Notes under the pieces: model-generated
Databases searched by the model: none
What the model saw: only the letters and a program-made list of their open reading frames with translations
What the model was told of the DNA's origin: nothing
Shown: positions 1 to 10,214 of the stretch, one piece after another
Numbering within the stretch: the first letter of the stretch is position 1
Layout of the letters: each line of letters starts with the position of its first letter
DNA from: Gammaproteobacteria bacterium
GTDB taxonomy: Bacteria > Pseudomonadota > Gammaproteobacteria > GCA-001735895
Direction of reading: 5' to 3'
Length of the DNA: 64,000 bases
Assembly (NCBI GenBank): GCA_018669845.1
Contig: JABHSO010000212.1
Location: forward strand, 1-64,000
Program-made: the position numbers and the translations under genes

Positions 1-443
1 GGTACCACGGTGTATTCGGAAAATGTAGAGCAGCCCATGTAGTGATAAATAGGTGAACCATTCATTGAAAAGCGGCGGGTGTTATCCGGCATATAACCCG
101 TCCAGACTGTTGCCGCTATTGACTGACACAGGTTTGTTTTTGGTGAGCGACAATACTCACATTCACCACACTCTGGAATATACAGTGGAATCACATGGTC
201 ACCCGGTTTTAAATCTTTAACTCCTGGCCCACATTCAACAACCTCACAACCACCTTCATGGCCTAATACACAGGGAAAAGCACCCTCGGGATCATCTCCG
301 GACAGGGTAAAGGCATCGGTATGACAGACACCGGAAGCTACGACTTTTAATAGTACCTCTCCCTCCCTGGGTCCTTCTACATCGATCATTTCGATAGCGA
401 GTGGTTTTTTCGGCTCCCAGGCCACAGCTGCTTTTGCTTTCAT
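1..443 (-). CDS. adhC: Class III alcohol dehydrogenase / S-(hydroxymethyl)glutathione dehydrogenase, N-terminal part (truncated by window edge)
   Basis: Reverse complement from ATG at 443 reads [107 protein letters not shown]..., typical class III ADH; absent from ORF track because it runs off the window. Confidence 0.93.
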   Translation of the reverse strand, partial: MKAKAAVAWEPKKPLAIEMIDVEGPREGEVLLKVVASGVCHTDAFTLSGDDPEGAFPCVLGHEGGCEVVECGPGVKDLKPGDHVIPLYIPECGECEYCRSPKTNLCQSIAATVWTGYMPDNTRRFSMNGSPIYHYMGCSTFSEYTVV

Positions 444-556
444 GTAGATTCCTCTATCAGTGGTTAGTATTTAGACCTGAATCCGTAACTTCAATCCGGC
501 TGCAAGAGCCTAATGCACTGAAATTACGGATTCAGGTGAGACTTAAAATAATTTAG

Positions 557-570
557 AATGAATGTTCATT
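557..570. promoter_or_regulatory. Palindromic candidate TetR operator AATGAATGTTCATT between adhC and tetR
   Basis: Perfect AATGAA/TTCATT arms; same box at 1416, 19628 and 19649. Confidence 0.7.
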
Positions 571-622
571 ATTGTCAAATAGTATTCTATAATTAGTATA
601 AATTACTGTTATTATTTACAAA

Positions 623-1273
623 TTGTTCAAACTTGATTATTTATTGACCCGTATGCCCTATCTATCACGCCCCGAACCCGATCCGAAGCCAATGGATTGC
701 CGTATCCTGACTGCAGCACTTAAGTTGTTTGTCAACCAGGGGTATCACAATGTCTCGGTGCACGATGTACAGAAACAGGCTGATGTCAGTATTGGTTCAA
801 TCTATAAACATTTTGGTGGTAAGGAAGGTATGGCCAAAGCATTGCACGAACGTTTGCTGGTGGAAATGAATGAAATGGTCGATTCTGTTATTGCTCAGGA
901 TCTGACGATCATCGAACAATGCAACCGTATCATCGAGCTGCTATTCGAATACACCGAAACCCGCTGCGAAATCATCGCTTTTATCCTGCACGCCAATCAC
1001 ACAGAATTTATTTCAGATGAACCCCCGATCTGTTCAGCTGAACCGTTCCAGAAAATTCGTGACATGGTGCAGCGCGGTATGGATACCGGTGAAATTCAGG
1101 CTTATGACTGCTTGATAGCAGCTTCAGTCATTTTTGGTGGAGCATTCCGCCTGATCCATATGCGCCTCGATGGACTCATTGATCGACCACTGCCAGAGCT
1201 TTACGAGCAACTTATCGATGCGACCTGGAGGGGTATGAAAATCCAGGTTGAACCTGGTGTCTCCAACAAGTAA
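623..1273 (+). CDS. TetR/AcrR family transcriptional regulator (start may be ATG at 653)
   Basis: N-terminal HTH ALKLFVNQGYHNVSVHDVQKQADVSIGSIYKHFGGKEGMAKAL; divergent from adhC. Confidence 0.9.
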   Translation: MFKLDYLLTRMPYLSRPEPDPKPMDCRILTAALKLFVNQGYHNVSVHDVQKQADVSIGSIYKHFGGKEGMAKALHERLLVEMNEMVDSVIAQDLTIIEQCNRIIELLFEYTETRCEIIAFILHANHTEFISDEPPICSAEPFQKIRDMVQRGMDTGEIQAYDCLIAASVIFGGAFRLIHMRLDGLIDRPLPELYEQLIDATWRGMKIQVEPGVSNK

Positions 1274-1415
1274 AGACAACGGTATTACAGCCTGAATCTT
1301 GAGTTCCACAAGAATACTCACAAATTATACTGATTCCAAACGGGCTGTTTCTGACGCGGCTTTCAACAACCACCTTTCAAAGCAGAAGGATAGAAAGTCT
1401 TTTGTAATTAACTAG

Positions 1416-1429
1416 AATGAATATTCATT
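1416..1429. promoter_or_regulatory. Palindromic candidate TetR operator AATGAATATTCATT upstream of cyoE
   Basis: Perfect 14-bp palindrome; overlaps a plausible -35 (TTCATT 1424-1429) 17 bp from TATAGT (1447-1452). Confidence 0.7.
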
Positions 1430-1550
1430 TTAATCTTTATTTACTGTATAGTCGCAACAATATTCAGCTGAAAATCTGAACAATACAGATATACAGCGAA
1501 ATAAAAAGCTGGCTGCAAAGACAGTCATATGATCCCGGGGAGCATAAATA

Positions 1551-2465
1551 ATGAATGAAGCAGTTGCTGAAGCAAATATAGCCAATATTACCTGGAAAAC
1601 TTATCTAGCTTTATGTAAACCAAAGGTAGTTTTACTGATTGTCTTTACTGCAGTTGTCGGAATGCTGCTAGCTTCTGCTGCTAACCCACCCTGGGCCACT
1701 GTCTTTTTTGCAATTTTTGGGATTGGTCTGGCAGCGGCAGCGGGTGCTGCAGCCAACCACTGGGTAGATCGGAGAATAGATGCCATTATGGCGCGTACCC
1801 AAAGCCGACCATTACCGCAACACCAGATTTCCCCGATATCAGTTATCGGCTTTTCACTACTGCTAGCTACCCTGTCAATGGTAATGCTTGTCACACAGGT
1901 CAATTTGTTAACTGCACTGCTCACTTTTATATCGATGATCGGTTATGCGATTATCTATACCGTATTCCTTAAACCGGCTACGCCCTACAATATCGTTTTG
2001 GGTGGTGCAGCCGGGGCTACACCACCGCTGCTAGGCTGGACTGCGGTCACTGGAGAAGTGCACACCGAGGGGCTACTGTTATTTCTGATCATATTCATCT
2101 GGACCCCTCCGCATTTCTGGGCACTAGCTATAAAACGCAGGGAAGAATACGCCAGAGCCGAGGTGCCGATGCTGCCGGTTACCCATGGAGTTGCATTCAC
2201 CAAGTTACAAATCCTTTTCTATACAGTGATGCTGGTGATAATCAGTGTACTGCCTTTCACCATCCAGATGAGTGGTATCATTTATCTGTCTGGAGCCCTG
2301 TCTCTGGGCATCGGGTTTCTTTGGCATGCGATTCGGCTTTTCAGGGAAGACGGAGACAGCCATGCTGGACCAACCTTTGGATACTCAATATTTTACCTCA
2401 GCATGCTGTTCGGGTTTTTACTTCTTGACCACTATGCAAGAATAATTATCCGTTTGTGGCTGTAA
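1551..2465 (+). CDS. cyoE: Heme O synthase (protoheme IX farnesyltransferase)
   Basis: UbiA-type prenyltransferase membrane protein; LCKPKVVLLIVFTAVVGMLLA and WTPPHFWALAIKRREEYARAEVPMLPVTHG signatures. Confidence 0.95.
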   Translation: MNEAVAEANIANITWKTYLALCKPKVVLLIVFTAVVGMLLASAANPPWATVFFAIFGIGLAAAAGAAANHWVDRRIDAIMARTQSRPLPQHQISPISVIGFSLLLATLSMVMLVTQVNLLTALLTFISMIGYAIIYTVFLKPATPYNIVLGGAAGATPPLLGWTAVTGEVHTEGLLLFLIIFIWTPPHFWALAIKRREEYARAEVPMLPVTHGVAFTKLQILFYTVMLVIISVLPFTIQMSGIIYLSGALSLGIGFLWHAIRLFREDGDSHAGPTFGYSIFYLSMLFGFLLLDHYARIIIRLWL

Positions 2466-2477
2466 TCAAATATAACG

Positions 2478-4838
2478 TTGATTAGCTCTAGTCAAATGGA
2501 TTGTAAGCTCTGCGGCCTTCCAGCTACGCCAGAATTGCAACAGGACGATCACGTATTTTGCTGTATAGGTTGCCGGGAAGTATACAGGCATTTTGGCTCT
2601 ATCACCTTGCCCGGACCGAGCTCAGCAAATAGTGAAACTAAAATTGAACCGGAAGGAAATGAGGCTTACCTACGAATCGATGGAATGCATTGTTCTTCAT
2701 GTGAATTATTGATCGAAAGGCACTCTCTTCAGGTTAAAGGTATTGTCGCTGCAAAAACCAACTATGCTACTGCCACCACAAAAATCATCTATAATCCAGA
2801 GCAGATTGACGAATCTGATTTACCAGAACTGATCAGCCGCTCCGGCTACCATGCCCGCTTCAGTCAGGACAAGGCTCCCGATTACGACTATCGCATGCCA
2901 ATGCTGCGCCTGGTGACTGCCGAAAGCCTGGCAGCGACAATTATGATGATGTATCTGGCCTTCTACTACCCGGTCCATCTTGGCTTGATTGATATTGCTG
3001 AACTGGAACCAGTCCATTGGCTGGTTCACAAGGCTGTACCGATGGTACTGCTTTTTCTTACCAGCATTCTAATTTTCTATGTTGCATTACCTATTTTTCG
3101 AGGTGCCTGGATCGGTCTTCGTACCGGTGTGTTGAATATGGATAACTTATTAGCAATCGCCATTCTTGCGGCTTATGGATTCAGTATTGGGCAGATGATC
3201 ATCGGTACGCTTGAACTATATTTCGACGTTGCTGCCACGATTATTGCCGTGGTGACAATTGGCCGCTATTTAGAACGCGAAGCCAAGGAAAAAGCCACAG
3301 AAGCCCTTGCTAGTATTATGGATGCATGGATACCTTTTGCACGAGTCCGCAGGGATGGAAATCTGCACATGCTATCGATCGATGAACTACATCCAGCAGA
3401 GCACATCTTTGTTTACCAGGGAGAAATGATCCCGGCAGACGGTATAATTGTCGAAGGGCAGTGTGCAGTGGATGAATCGCTTATGACTGGTGAGCCATTC
3501 CCTGTTACCCGCAATGTTGGTGACCGCATCCTGGGTGGCACCCGCAACGTCGAAGGCACAGTTGAAGTCGAGGTTGGACATGTCGTCGCAAGTCAGCTCG
3601 ACAATCTGGCTCGCGTATTATGGAATGCACAAAGTTCTACAGCTGGTACACTTGGTATGGGTGACAGGGTGGCACGCCTGTTTGTTCCCACGGTGCTGAT
3701 TCTGGCACTTGGAGTTAGTTTCTGGTTATACAGCGGAGGTGCCTCTCTCGGCACCGCACTGCTCGCGGGTATGGCTACGCTGATAGTCTCCTGCCCCTGT
3801 ACTTTTGGTTTAGCTATCCCTCTGACCTCTGCAGTGGGGGTCAGTGTTGCTCTGAAGAAAGGTATCATCATCGCCAGTGCCGATGCATTTGAAAAAGCCC
3901 GGCAGATTCATACGATTGCAATCGACAAGACCGGTATTTTATCAACTGCGAACATGTCCGTCAGCAATGTGGTCGGGCCACCTGAAGTCATCGAATATGC
4001 TGCTGCGGTTGAAAGGCTATCACCACATCCGATTGCCGAAGCCATTGCCCGACTTAATTCGCGATACGAGGCAAAAGATATCAAAAACTATCCCGGAAAA
4101 GGGGCCGTAGCACAAGTTGAGAACCATTCTGTCGCGGTTGGCAGTAAATCACTTTTTACCATACTGGGGTGGGAAATTCCGAAAACGCCAATCACACCCG
4201 ATCCAGAACAGGCTGTGAAATCCTATGTAGGCTGGGATGGAAAGATTTACGGCGTGATAACCACCGAGGATCAACCCCGGCCGGGCTGGAGCCAGGTGGT
4301 TGACAGGCTGCGTAAGCAGGCTCATGTAGTTTTACTGACCGGTGCAGAAACGGCTGGATCATTCGGAGAAAAATTTGATGATGTTTTTACCGGTATACCA
4401 CCTGAAGGTAAAGCCTCGGTGATCAGGCAGTTAAAAACTAAGGGGGTTGTCGTGATGATTGGTGATGGCAGCAATGATGCTCCTTCACTCGCAGAAGCTG
4501 ATCTCGGTATCGCATTCGGGGCACCGACCGCATTGGCTGCCGATGCAGCCGATGTGATCATTCCCGGTGACAGGCTGGATTGCATCTTTGTGACCTTTGA
4601 GATACTTCAGTCAATCCGGCTCAGGATTAGGCAAAACCTGGTGTGGGCACTGCTGTATAATGCCATCGCTATTCCGATTGCTGTCTCGGGCATGCTCAAT
4701 CCCCTTTTTGCAGCACTGGCAATGTCTTCCAGCAGTTTGTTAGTAATCTGGAATTCATCCAGGCAACTCGTTCCTGATGAGACACCAGATACTCTGGAAG
4801 ATCAGCACACTGCCCTCCAGAATGTGAGTCACATTTAA
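2478..4838 (+). CDS. Heavy-metal (Cu-type) translocating P-type ATPase, FixI/CcoI/CopA-like
   Basis: N-terminal Cys-rich CKLCG...CCIGCREVYRHFG, HMA MHCSSCE, CPC (VSCPCTFGLAIP), SPHP, GDGSNDAPSL; phosphorylation loop reads DKTGI. Start TTG 2478 or ATG 2496. Confidence 0.92.
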   Translation: MISSSQMDCKLCGLPATPELQQDDHVFCCIGCREVYRHFGSITLPGPSSANSETKIEPEGNEAYLRIDGMHCSSCELLIERHSLQVKGIVAAKTNYATATTKIIYNPEQIDESDLPELISRSGYHARFSQDKAPDYDYRMPMLRLVTAESLAATIMMMYLAFYYPVHLGLIDIAELEPVHWLVHKAVPMVLLFLTSILIFYVALPIFRGAWIGLRTGVLNMDNLLAIAILAAYGFSIGQMIIGTLELYFDVAATIIAVVTIGRYLEREAKEKATEALASIMDAWIPFARVRRDGNLHMLSIDELHPAEHIFVYQGEMIPADGIIVEGQCAVDESLMTGEPFPVTRNVGDRILGGTRNVEGTVEVEVGHVVASQLDNLARVLWNAQSSTAGTLGMGDRVARLFVPTVLILALGVSFWLYSGGASLGTALLAGMATLIVSCPCTFGLAIPLTSAVGVSVALKKGIIIASADAFEKARQIHTIAIDKTGILSTANMSVSNVVGPPEVIEYAAAVERLSPHPIAEAIARLNSRYEAKDIKNYPGKGAVAQVENHSVAVGSKSLFTILGWEIPKTPITPDPEQAVKSYVGWDGKIYGVITTEDQPRPGWSQVVDRLRKQAHVVLLTGAETAGSFGEKFDDVFTGIPPEGKASVIRQLKTKGVVVMIGDGSNDAPSLAEADLGIAFGAPTALAADAADVIIPGDRLDCIFVTFEILQSIRLRIRQNLVWALLYNAIAIPIAVSGMLNPLFAALAMSSSSLLVIWNSSRQLVPDETPDTLEDQHTALQNVSHI

Positions 4839-5357
4839 CTGCTTACTAATTTTCTCCGAGGTTGCCTTTGTGCTTTTGAAATAAAAAGAGGAAGTTCGGC
4901 TAATAACCCTGAGCGTGGGTATTTTAGCTAGTAAGTTAATAAACTCTTCACTTAGACCATAAGAAAAATACTCCTGATCCTGCTCAGGACTTAAGTCAGC
5001 AAAAGCGAGAACTGCTATAGATTTTTCACTTTTGTTATCGGCTTTAGTTCCAGGGGCCTGTAGGGTTTCACTTCTCCCTGCAACTTCTTCAATGTTAGCA
5101 ATGAACTGATAAGCACGACCATGAATGGTTTTAATAACCTGTTGTTTTTGCCCGTCTTCCTCAAGGACTTTACGAGTGCTTTTAATATGGTTACTTAATG
5201 AGGTATCGGAAACGATTCTTCTTTTATCAGTAAATTTTATACCAGTTATTCTTTCAAAATTTTCATATAGTGAATTTCTAAATGCCCATATAACAACTTT
5301 TACTAAAACAGGCATGAAGCAAATCAAATACTCAACGAACTTAAGTAGTATAATCAA
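4755..5357 (-). pseudogene. Remnant of winged-helix (CadC/OmpR-type)-TolB-like domain regulator
   Basis: RRIVSDTSLSNHIKSTRKVLEEDGQKQQVIKTIHGRAYQFIANI + EKSIAVLAFADLSPEQDQEYFSYGLSEEFINLLAKIPTLRVISRTSSFYFKS...LNVTHILEGSV; N-terminal wHTH start frameshifted (VFDLLH visible in another frame); C-terminus breaks off and overlaps the P-ATPase 3' end. Confidence 0.75.
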
Positions 5358-5391
5358 TCAACTATTAGAAAAAATGAAGAGGAAATTCTAC

Positions 5392-5784
5392 ATGGAATTA
5401 AAGGTAACACTTGAAGGTAATAAAAAAGTTTCAACACACATCGGTGATCACCTGATCATGACTGATCAGCCTGAAAAGAGTGGCGGCAGCAATACCGCAC
5501 CTGCTCCCTATGATTTATTTTTAGCTTCTATAGCAACCTGTGCCGGCTTTTATGTACAGTCTTATTGTGATAATAAAAATATTGACTGTTCTGGCATTGA
5601 GATTACTTTGAAAGCCAGACGTGATGATAAAAAGGTAATAAATGGCTTTGTCACAACGATTCATGTGCCTGAAGAAATTCCTGAAAAACTACATGGTGTG
5701 CTGAAAAAAGTTGCATCGCAGTGTGCTGTCAAAAAAACTATCATGAACAATCCGGACTTTATTGTCGAGACTATAAAACGATAA
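5392..5784 (+). CDS. OsmC family protein
   Basis: MELKVTLEGNKKVSTHIGDHLIMTDQPEKSGGSNTAPAPYDLFLASIATCAGFYVQSYC...; ATG at 5392 preferred over ORF-track start 5125. Confidence 0.88.
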   Translation: MELKVTLEGNKKVSTHIGDHLIMTDQPEKSGGSNTAPAPYDLFLASIATCAGFYVQSYCDNKNIDCSGIEITLKARRDDKKVINGFVTTIHVPEEIPEKLHGVLKKVASQCAVKKTIMNNPDFIVETIKR

Positions 5785-6074
5785 ATCTATAATCCCAGAT
5801 TTTGAAAGAAAGTGTGTCGTCTACCACAGGGTGTATGAAAACTATTTACTATAAAAGCATTGTGGAAAATGTGATCTGAATATGAATACTTCCTAGCTTT
5901 AAAGTGGACAAGTACGAGTGAATTACGTGCTAAATTCTACCTGCAATGGCAATAATTTAATGGTTTTGTAATTTTTTGAGTTTTCACACAACCTGTGCCA
6001 TCAGGAACCATTTAACTCTTCACCTAAATGTTTTAATCTTAGAGGCAACAGAATGAGTAGACATAAACCTTCTT

Positions 6075-7139
6075 ATGAATGATCTGAAAAGTATAGGGTA
6101 TAGCGACTGGTTTAAGAGTCGGTCGGATGATGAAAAAATGGCCGCTCATGGTGTTGCCCGGGTAGTTTCTGTACATAAAGACAGCTACACAGTCACAAAA
6201 GGTGGAGATGAGATATTTGCTGAATTATCAGGAAATCTTCTCTATTCTACAGAGTCGGCTAGTGACCTTCCTACCACTGGTGATTGGGTATATGCTGATT
6301 TTTACGATGATGAAACCCATGCAATTATATATGGCGTTTTCCCAAGAAAGACACTTCTAAAGAGAAAGGCGGCTGGTAAATTAGTGGACTTTCAACTGAT
6401 AGCAGCAAATATTGACGTTGCTTTCATTATTCAATCTTTAAATGATAATTTGAATTTACGAAGGTTGGAACGCTATTTAGTTATGGTTAATGAAAGTGAG
6501 ATTATACCTTTTATCCTACTGAGTAAGTGCGATCTTATAGCCAATGATAAGCTCGCTGAGATTAAGAAAAAGATTTTGGATATTGCACCTCAAGCTACGG
6601 TGATGGAGTTTAGTAATTTAAACCGAGAAAATATTGATTCCATTTTTGGCTTATTAAAAAGTGGATCTTCCTATTGCTTAATAGGTTCATCAGGTGTGGG
6701 CAAAACGACCCTGCTAAATAACATACTAGGTAATAATCATTTTGAAACCCAGTCCGTTAGTAAAATACAAAGTAAAGGTCGACATACAACAACAAGCCGT
6801 CAATTAGTTCGATTAGAAAGTGGCGCAATGATAATAGATACTCCAGGAATGAGAGAGCTTGGTAATATTTCAGTCAATGATGGCTTAGATGAAACTTTTT
6901 CTGAAATACTTGAGCTTTCTCAGAACTGTAAGTTTAATAACTGCTCCCATAGCAATGAAAAAGGCTGTGCAATTTTGGATTCCATCAAGTCGGGTGAGCT
7001 GTCAGAACAACGCTATAAAAACTACCTGAAAATGAAGAAAGAATCAGACTTCAATCAAATGAGCTATGTAGAAAAAAGAAAGAAGGATAAGAGCTTCGCA
7101 AAGCTGGTGAAATCGGCGGTTCAGAAAAAAAAGAGATAA
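6075..7139 (+). CDS. rsgA: Ribosome small subunit-dependent GTPase (RsgA/YjeQ family)
   Basis: Circularly permuted GTPase: LSKCDLI, GSSGVGKTTLLN, DTPGMREL, Zn-binding CKFNNCSHSNEKGC. Confidence 0.92.
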   Translation: MNDLKSIGYSDWFKSRSDDEKMAAHGVARVVSVHKDSYTVTKGGDEIFAELSGNLLYSTESASDLPTTGDWVYADFYDDETHAIIYGVFPRKTLLKRKAAGKLVDFQLIAANIDVAFIIQSLNDNLNLRRLERYLVMVNESEIIPFILLSKCDLIANDKLAEIKKKILDIAPQATVMEFSNLNRENIDSIFGLLKSGSSYCLIGSSGVGKTTLLNNILGNNHFETQSVSKIQSKGRHTTTSRQLVRLESGAMIIDTPGMRELGNISVNDGLDETFSEILELSQNCKFNNCSHSNEKGCAILDSIKSGELSEQRYKNYLKMKKESDFNQMSYVEKRKKDKSFAKLVKSAVQKKKR

Positions 7140-7164
7140 TGCTCCTATCAATACATTAATAATT

Positions 7165-7187
7165 AGGAGCTATAAAGCATAGCTCCT
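7165..7187. terminator. Hairpin AGGAGCTAT-N5-ATAGCTCCT downstream of rsgA-like gene
   Basis: Perfect 9-bp inverted repeat; weak T-tract. Confidence 0.5.
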
Positions 7188-7407
7188 TCATTACTTTGTT
7201 TTACGGCCAATATTATTTCATTAAAAGGCTCTACTGGATCACCTGCTGATGGTTATAGCTATGCTCAGTTTTGTTGTGTTGTTTTTCGTTAGAATCTCTT
7301 AGCTAATTATTGATTGCTCATATATTATCGGTTTCACAAGTAATTTGAGTTCTAACCAAATTGTAAATTAATTTTTTCTATCAAAAATAAAGGACAGGGA
7401 CATAAGT

Positions 7408-9378
7408 ATGTGGAATAAATATATTCATTTAGCATTATTCATAACTTTTCTTTCATCTTTCAATATAAGCCAGGCCGATAATCAACTTAATCCAACAGAT
7501 GATTTTTATGCGTGGGTAAATAATGACTGGCTTGAAGCTGCTGTAATACCAGATGAAAAACCTGCAGTAAGTAACTTCTCAATAATTAATGAAAAGGTTT
7601 TGGGGCAGTTAAAAACAATGCTGTCGGTACTTCAGAGCTCTACTGATAAGTCAAAGGATGAGCAGAAGGTTGTTGATCTGTATAACGATTATATGAATAT
7701 TGATAGACGAAATAATCAGGGCATTACACCGATTGAAAGTGACTTAAAAGCTATTGAAGCAATAAAGACGGTTAATGATGTTTTTATGATGTTTGCAAAA
7801 CTTCAAAAGACTGGTGTCCCTGTACCTTTATTATATGGTGTGAGTGCAGATTATAAGCACTCAGATAAGCATTTGGTTGCTTTAGTACCAGGTGGACTTG
7901 GGTTGGGAAAAGATATTCTTGATGGAAAGGATGAGCGCTCTGAAAAGCAAAAAAAGCTTTACACTGAATTACTGTCAAAGCTGTTTATATTAGCTAAATT
8001 TGATCAAAGTGAAGATAGGGCTAAGCAAGTGCTTAACCTGGAGAAACAGTTGGCCAGCATACAGTGGACAAAGGTTGAAACTAGAAATATTGAAAAAATC
8101 TATAACATTGTAGATCAGGCACAATTGGAGGCAATGTTAGACAGTGTGCCTGCTTCAAGTTATATGAATAGTTTGGGAATTGCTTCGCAAAATCGTTATA
8201 TGATCATGCAACCCCCTTATATGAAAGGCCTGAATAACCTGATAGGTAGAACCAGTATTGATACATGGAAGAATTATTTTAGAGCAAGAATCCTGTCTTC
8301 TTTTGCAGGGTTATTGACATCAGAATTTAAGGCAGCAGAAACAGAGTTTAATATAAAAAAAGGACTTATCAAAAAAGAATCTGCTATGTGGAAGCAAAGT
8401 GTTCGCTTTCTAACAGGGAATGTAGAGCAGATGTTAGGGAAGCTCTATATAGAGCACTATTCGAGTGAAAAAATAAAAGCCAAAATTTTAGATGTAATTG
8501 GAAATATAAAAGAAGAGTATCGTTTATCAATATCCAATTCAGAGATATTTACTGCGGCAACAAAAAAGAAAGCACTGAATAAGCTTGCAAAGATGAGATA
8601 TAACGTTGGTTATCCTAATAAGTGGAAAGATTACTCTTCACTTGATATTCAGCCAGGTAACCTTATTGATAATTACAAAAATATTGCAACCTTTGATCAT
8701 CATCATGATCTAGATAAACTTGATAAACCAGTTGATAAGTCAGAGTGGTCCGTGTCACCTCATATAGTTAATGCATTTTATTCGCCCACTAAAAATAAAT
8801 TTGTGTTATTAGCTGCGATTCTTAATGAACCTTTTTTTAGCTTAGATGCGGATTATGCTGAAATTTATGGTGGTATTGGTTTTGTCATTGCACATGAGAT
8901 AGGACATGCTTTTGATGACACCGGTAGTCGATTTGATGCTAATGGTAACTTAAATAACTGGTGGCAGGAGATTGACCATAAAAAATATACTAAGCTTAAG
9001 AATGCACTAATAAAACAGGCTAATGAGTATGAAATCTTACCAGGAGTAACTTTAAATGGTGAGTTAGAAATAGGTGAGATTATTGGTGATTTGAATGGTG
9101 CACAAATTGCGTTAAGGGCATATCAAAAAATTATTAATGAAAAGAATTTAGATAAATTTAATGCTCAAAAGAAGTTTTTAAAACAGATTGCAAAAACATG
9201 GCGTTTAAAAATAAGACAAGAGTATCTTTTATATTTAATTGAATCTGATCCACATCCCCATTCAGAGTTTAGGACTAATGGTATTGTTAAACATATTGAT
9301 GAATTTCATGAAGTTTTTGCCACAATGCCAGGGGAAAAAATGTATCTACAACCTGAACAAAGAATAAGTATGTGGTAA
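7408..9378 (+). CDS. M13 family (neprilysin/PepO-like) zinc metallopeptidase, secreted
   Basis: Signal peptide; GGIGFVIAHEIGHAFDDTGSRFDANGNLNNWW; downstream E-IIGD; C-terminal PGEKMYLQPEQRISMW. Confidence 0.92.
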   Translation: MWNKYIHLALFITFLSSFNISQADNQLNPTDDFYAWVNNDWLEAAVIPDEKPAVSNFSIINEKVLGQLKTMLSVLQSSTDKSKDEQKVVDLYNDYMNIDRRNNQGITPIESDLKAIEAIKTVNDVFMMFAKLQKTGVPVPLLYGVSADYKHSDKHLVALVPGGLGLGKDILDGKDERSEKQKKLYTELLSKLFILAKFDQSEDRAKQVLNLEKQLASIQWTKVETRNIEKIYNIVDQAQLEAMLDSVPASSYMNSLGIASQNRYMIMQPPYMKGLNNLIGRTSIDTWKNYFRARILSSFAGLLTSEFKAAETEFNIKKGLIKKESAMWKQSVRFLTGNVEQMLGKLYIEHYSSEKIKAKILDVIGNIKEEYRLSISNSEIFTAATKKKALNKLAKMRYNVGYPNKWKDYSSLDIQPGNLIDNYKNIATFDHHHDLDKLDKPVDKSEWSVSPHIVNAFYSPTKNKFVLLAAILNEPFFSLDADYAEIYGGIGFVIAHEIGHAFDDTGSRFDANGNLNNWWQEIDHKKYTKLKNALIKQANEYEILPGVTLNGELEIGEIIGDLNGAQIALRAYQKIINEKNLDKFNAQKKFLKQIAKTWRLKIRQEYLLYLIESDPHPHSEFRTNGIVKHIDEFHEVFATMPGEKMYLQPEQRISMW

Positions 9379-9434
9379 TGATTTTGCTTTCAGCATTACT
9401 TTTGTCTAAACCGATAAGTATCAAGTATTAAATT

Positions 9435-10214
9435 ATGTTTAAAAATAATAAATTATTAATTGCTTTGGTTGTATTTATTGTATGGGTTTTGATTACTTTT
9501 ATTGGGATCATACTTCAAGTTAATGGGGCGTTAGGGCTTGATAAGCTGGTTACTCAAGGTGTTGTGTTTGCCTTTGTTGCGGCATCTGCTTTGCTTTTAT
9601 TTTTTGTAATCTATTCAAAATGGGAAAATATTGGTTTTAATTGGCCAGCCTCTAAAAAAAGTTGGCTATTGCTGTGGTTACCATTGATTTATGTTTTTGC
9701 TTTTATGGCAGGTGCTTTAAGCAATGAGTTACCCAGTAATGACATAATTTTTCTGATCCTTTTTAATACTATGCTGGTAGGCTTTTCTGAAGAAGTGATG
9801 TTTAGAGGGGTTCTATTACAAGGGGCTTTATCTCGATTTTCTATCTGGCCGGCTATTATATTTGTTTCTGTTGCCTTTGGCATGGTTCACTCACTTAACG
9901 CTTTTATAACAGGTGAGGTCACGTCTGCCATTATTCAATCTGTCGCAGCCTTCATGACTGGTTTTTACTTTATGGCAATTCGTGTGCGTTCCGGTTCGCT
10001 AATTCCAGGTATATTGCTACATTGGTTTTATGATTTTTCAATCTTTATGATGGTTTATAAAGAAGCGGGTGCTTCTAAACTTGTAGAGCAAACACCTCAG
10101 CTAGATACTTTGCCTCAAATATTGCCCATATTAATGGTTATTCCTTTATTTCTTTATGGATTTTACTTATTGCGAAATGTTAAACAAGATATTAATGGCA
10201 TTAAAAGTCAATGA
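9435..10214 (+). CDS. CPBP family intramembrane glutamic endopeptidase
   Basis: GFSEEVMFRGVLLQGAL (EExxxR) and FGMVHSLN motif; multiple TM segments. Confidence 0.88.
   Translation: MFKNNKLLIALVVFIVWVLITFIGIILQVNGALGLDKLVTQGVVFAFVAASALLLFFVIYSKWENIGFNWPASKKSWLLLWLPLIYVFAFMAGALSNELPSNDIIFLILFNTMLVGFSEEVMFRGVLLQGALSRFSIWPAIIFVSVAFGMVHSLNAFITGEVTSAIIQSVAAFMTGFYFMAIRVRSGSLIPGILLHWFYDFSIFMMVYKEAGASKLVEQTPQLDTLPQILPILMVIPLFLYGFYLLRNVKQDINGIKSQ

Noticed and set aside
1601-2203. Antisense ORFs 1601..1924 and 1985..2203 (and many similar antisense ORFs in the track)
   Set aside because: They lie opposite clearly coding genes, have no recognisable domains and are explained as shadow ORFs.
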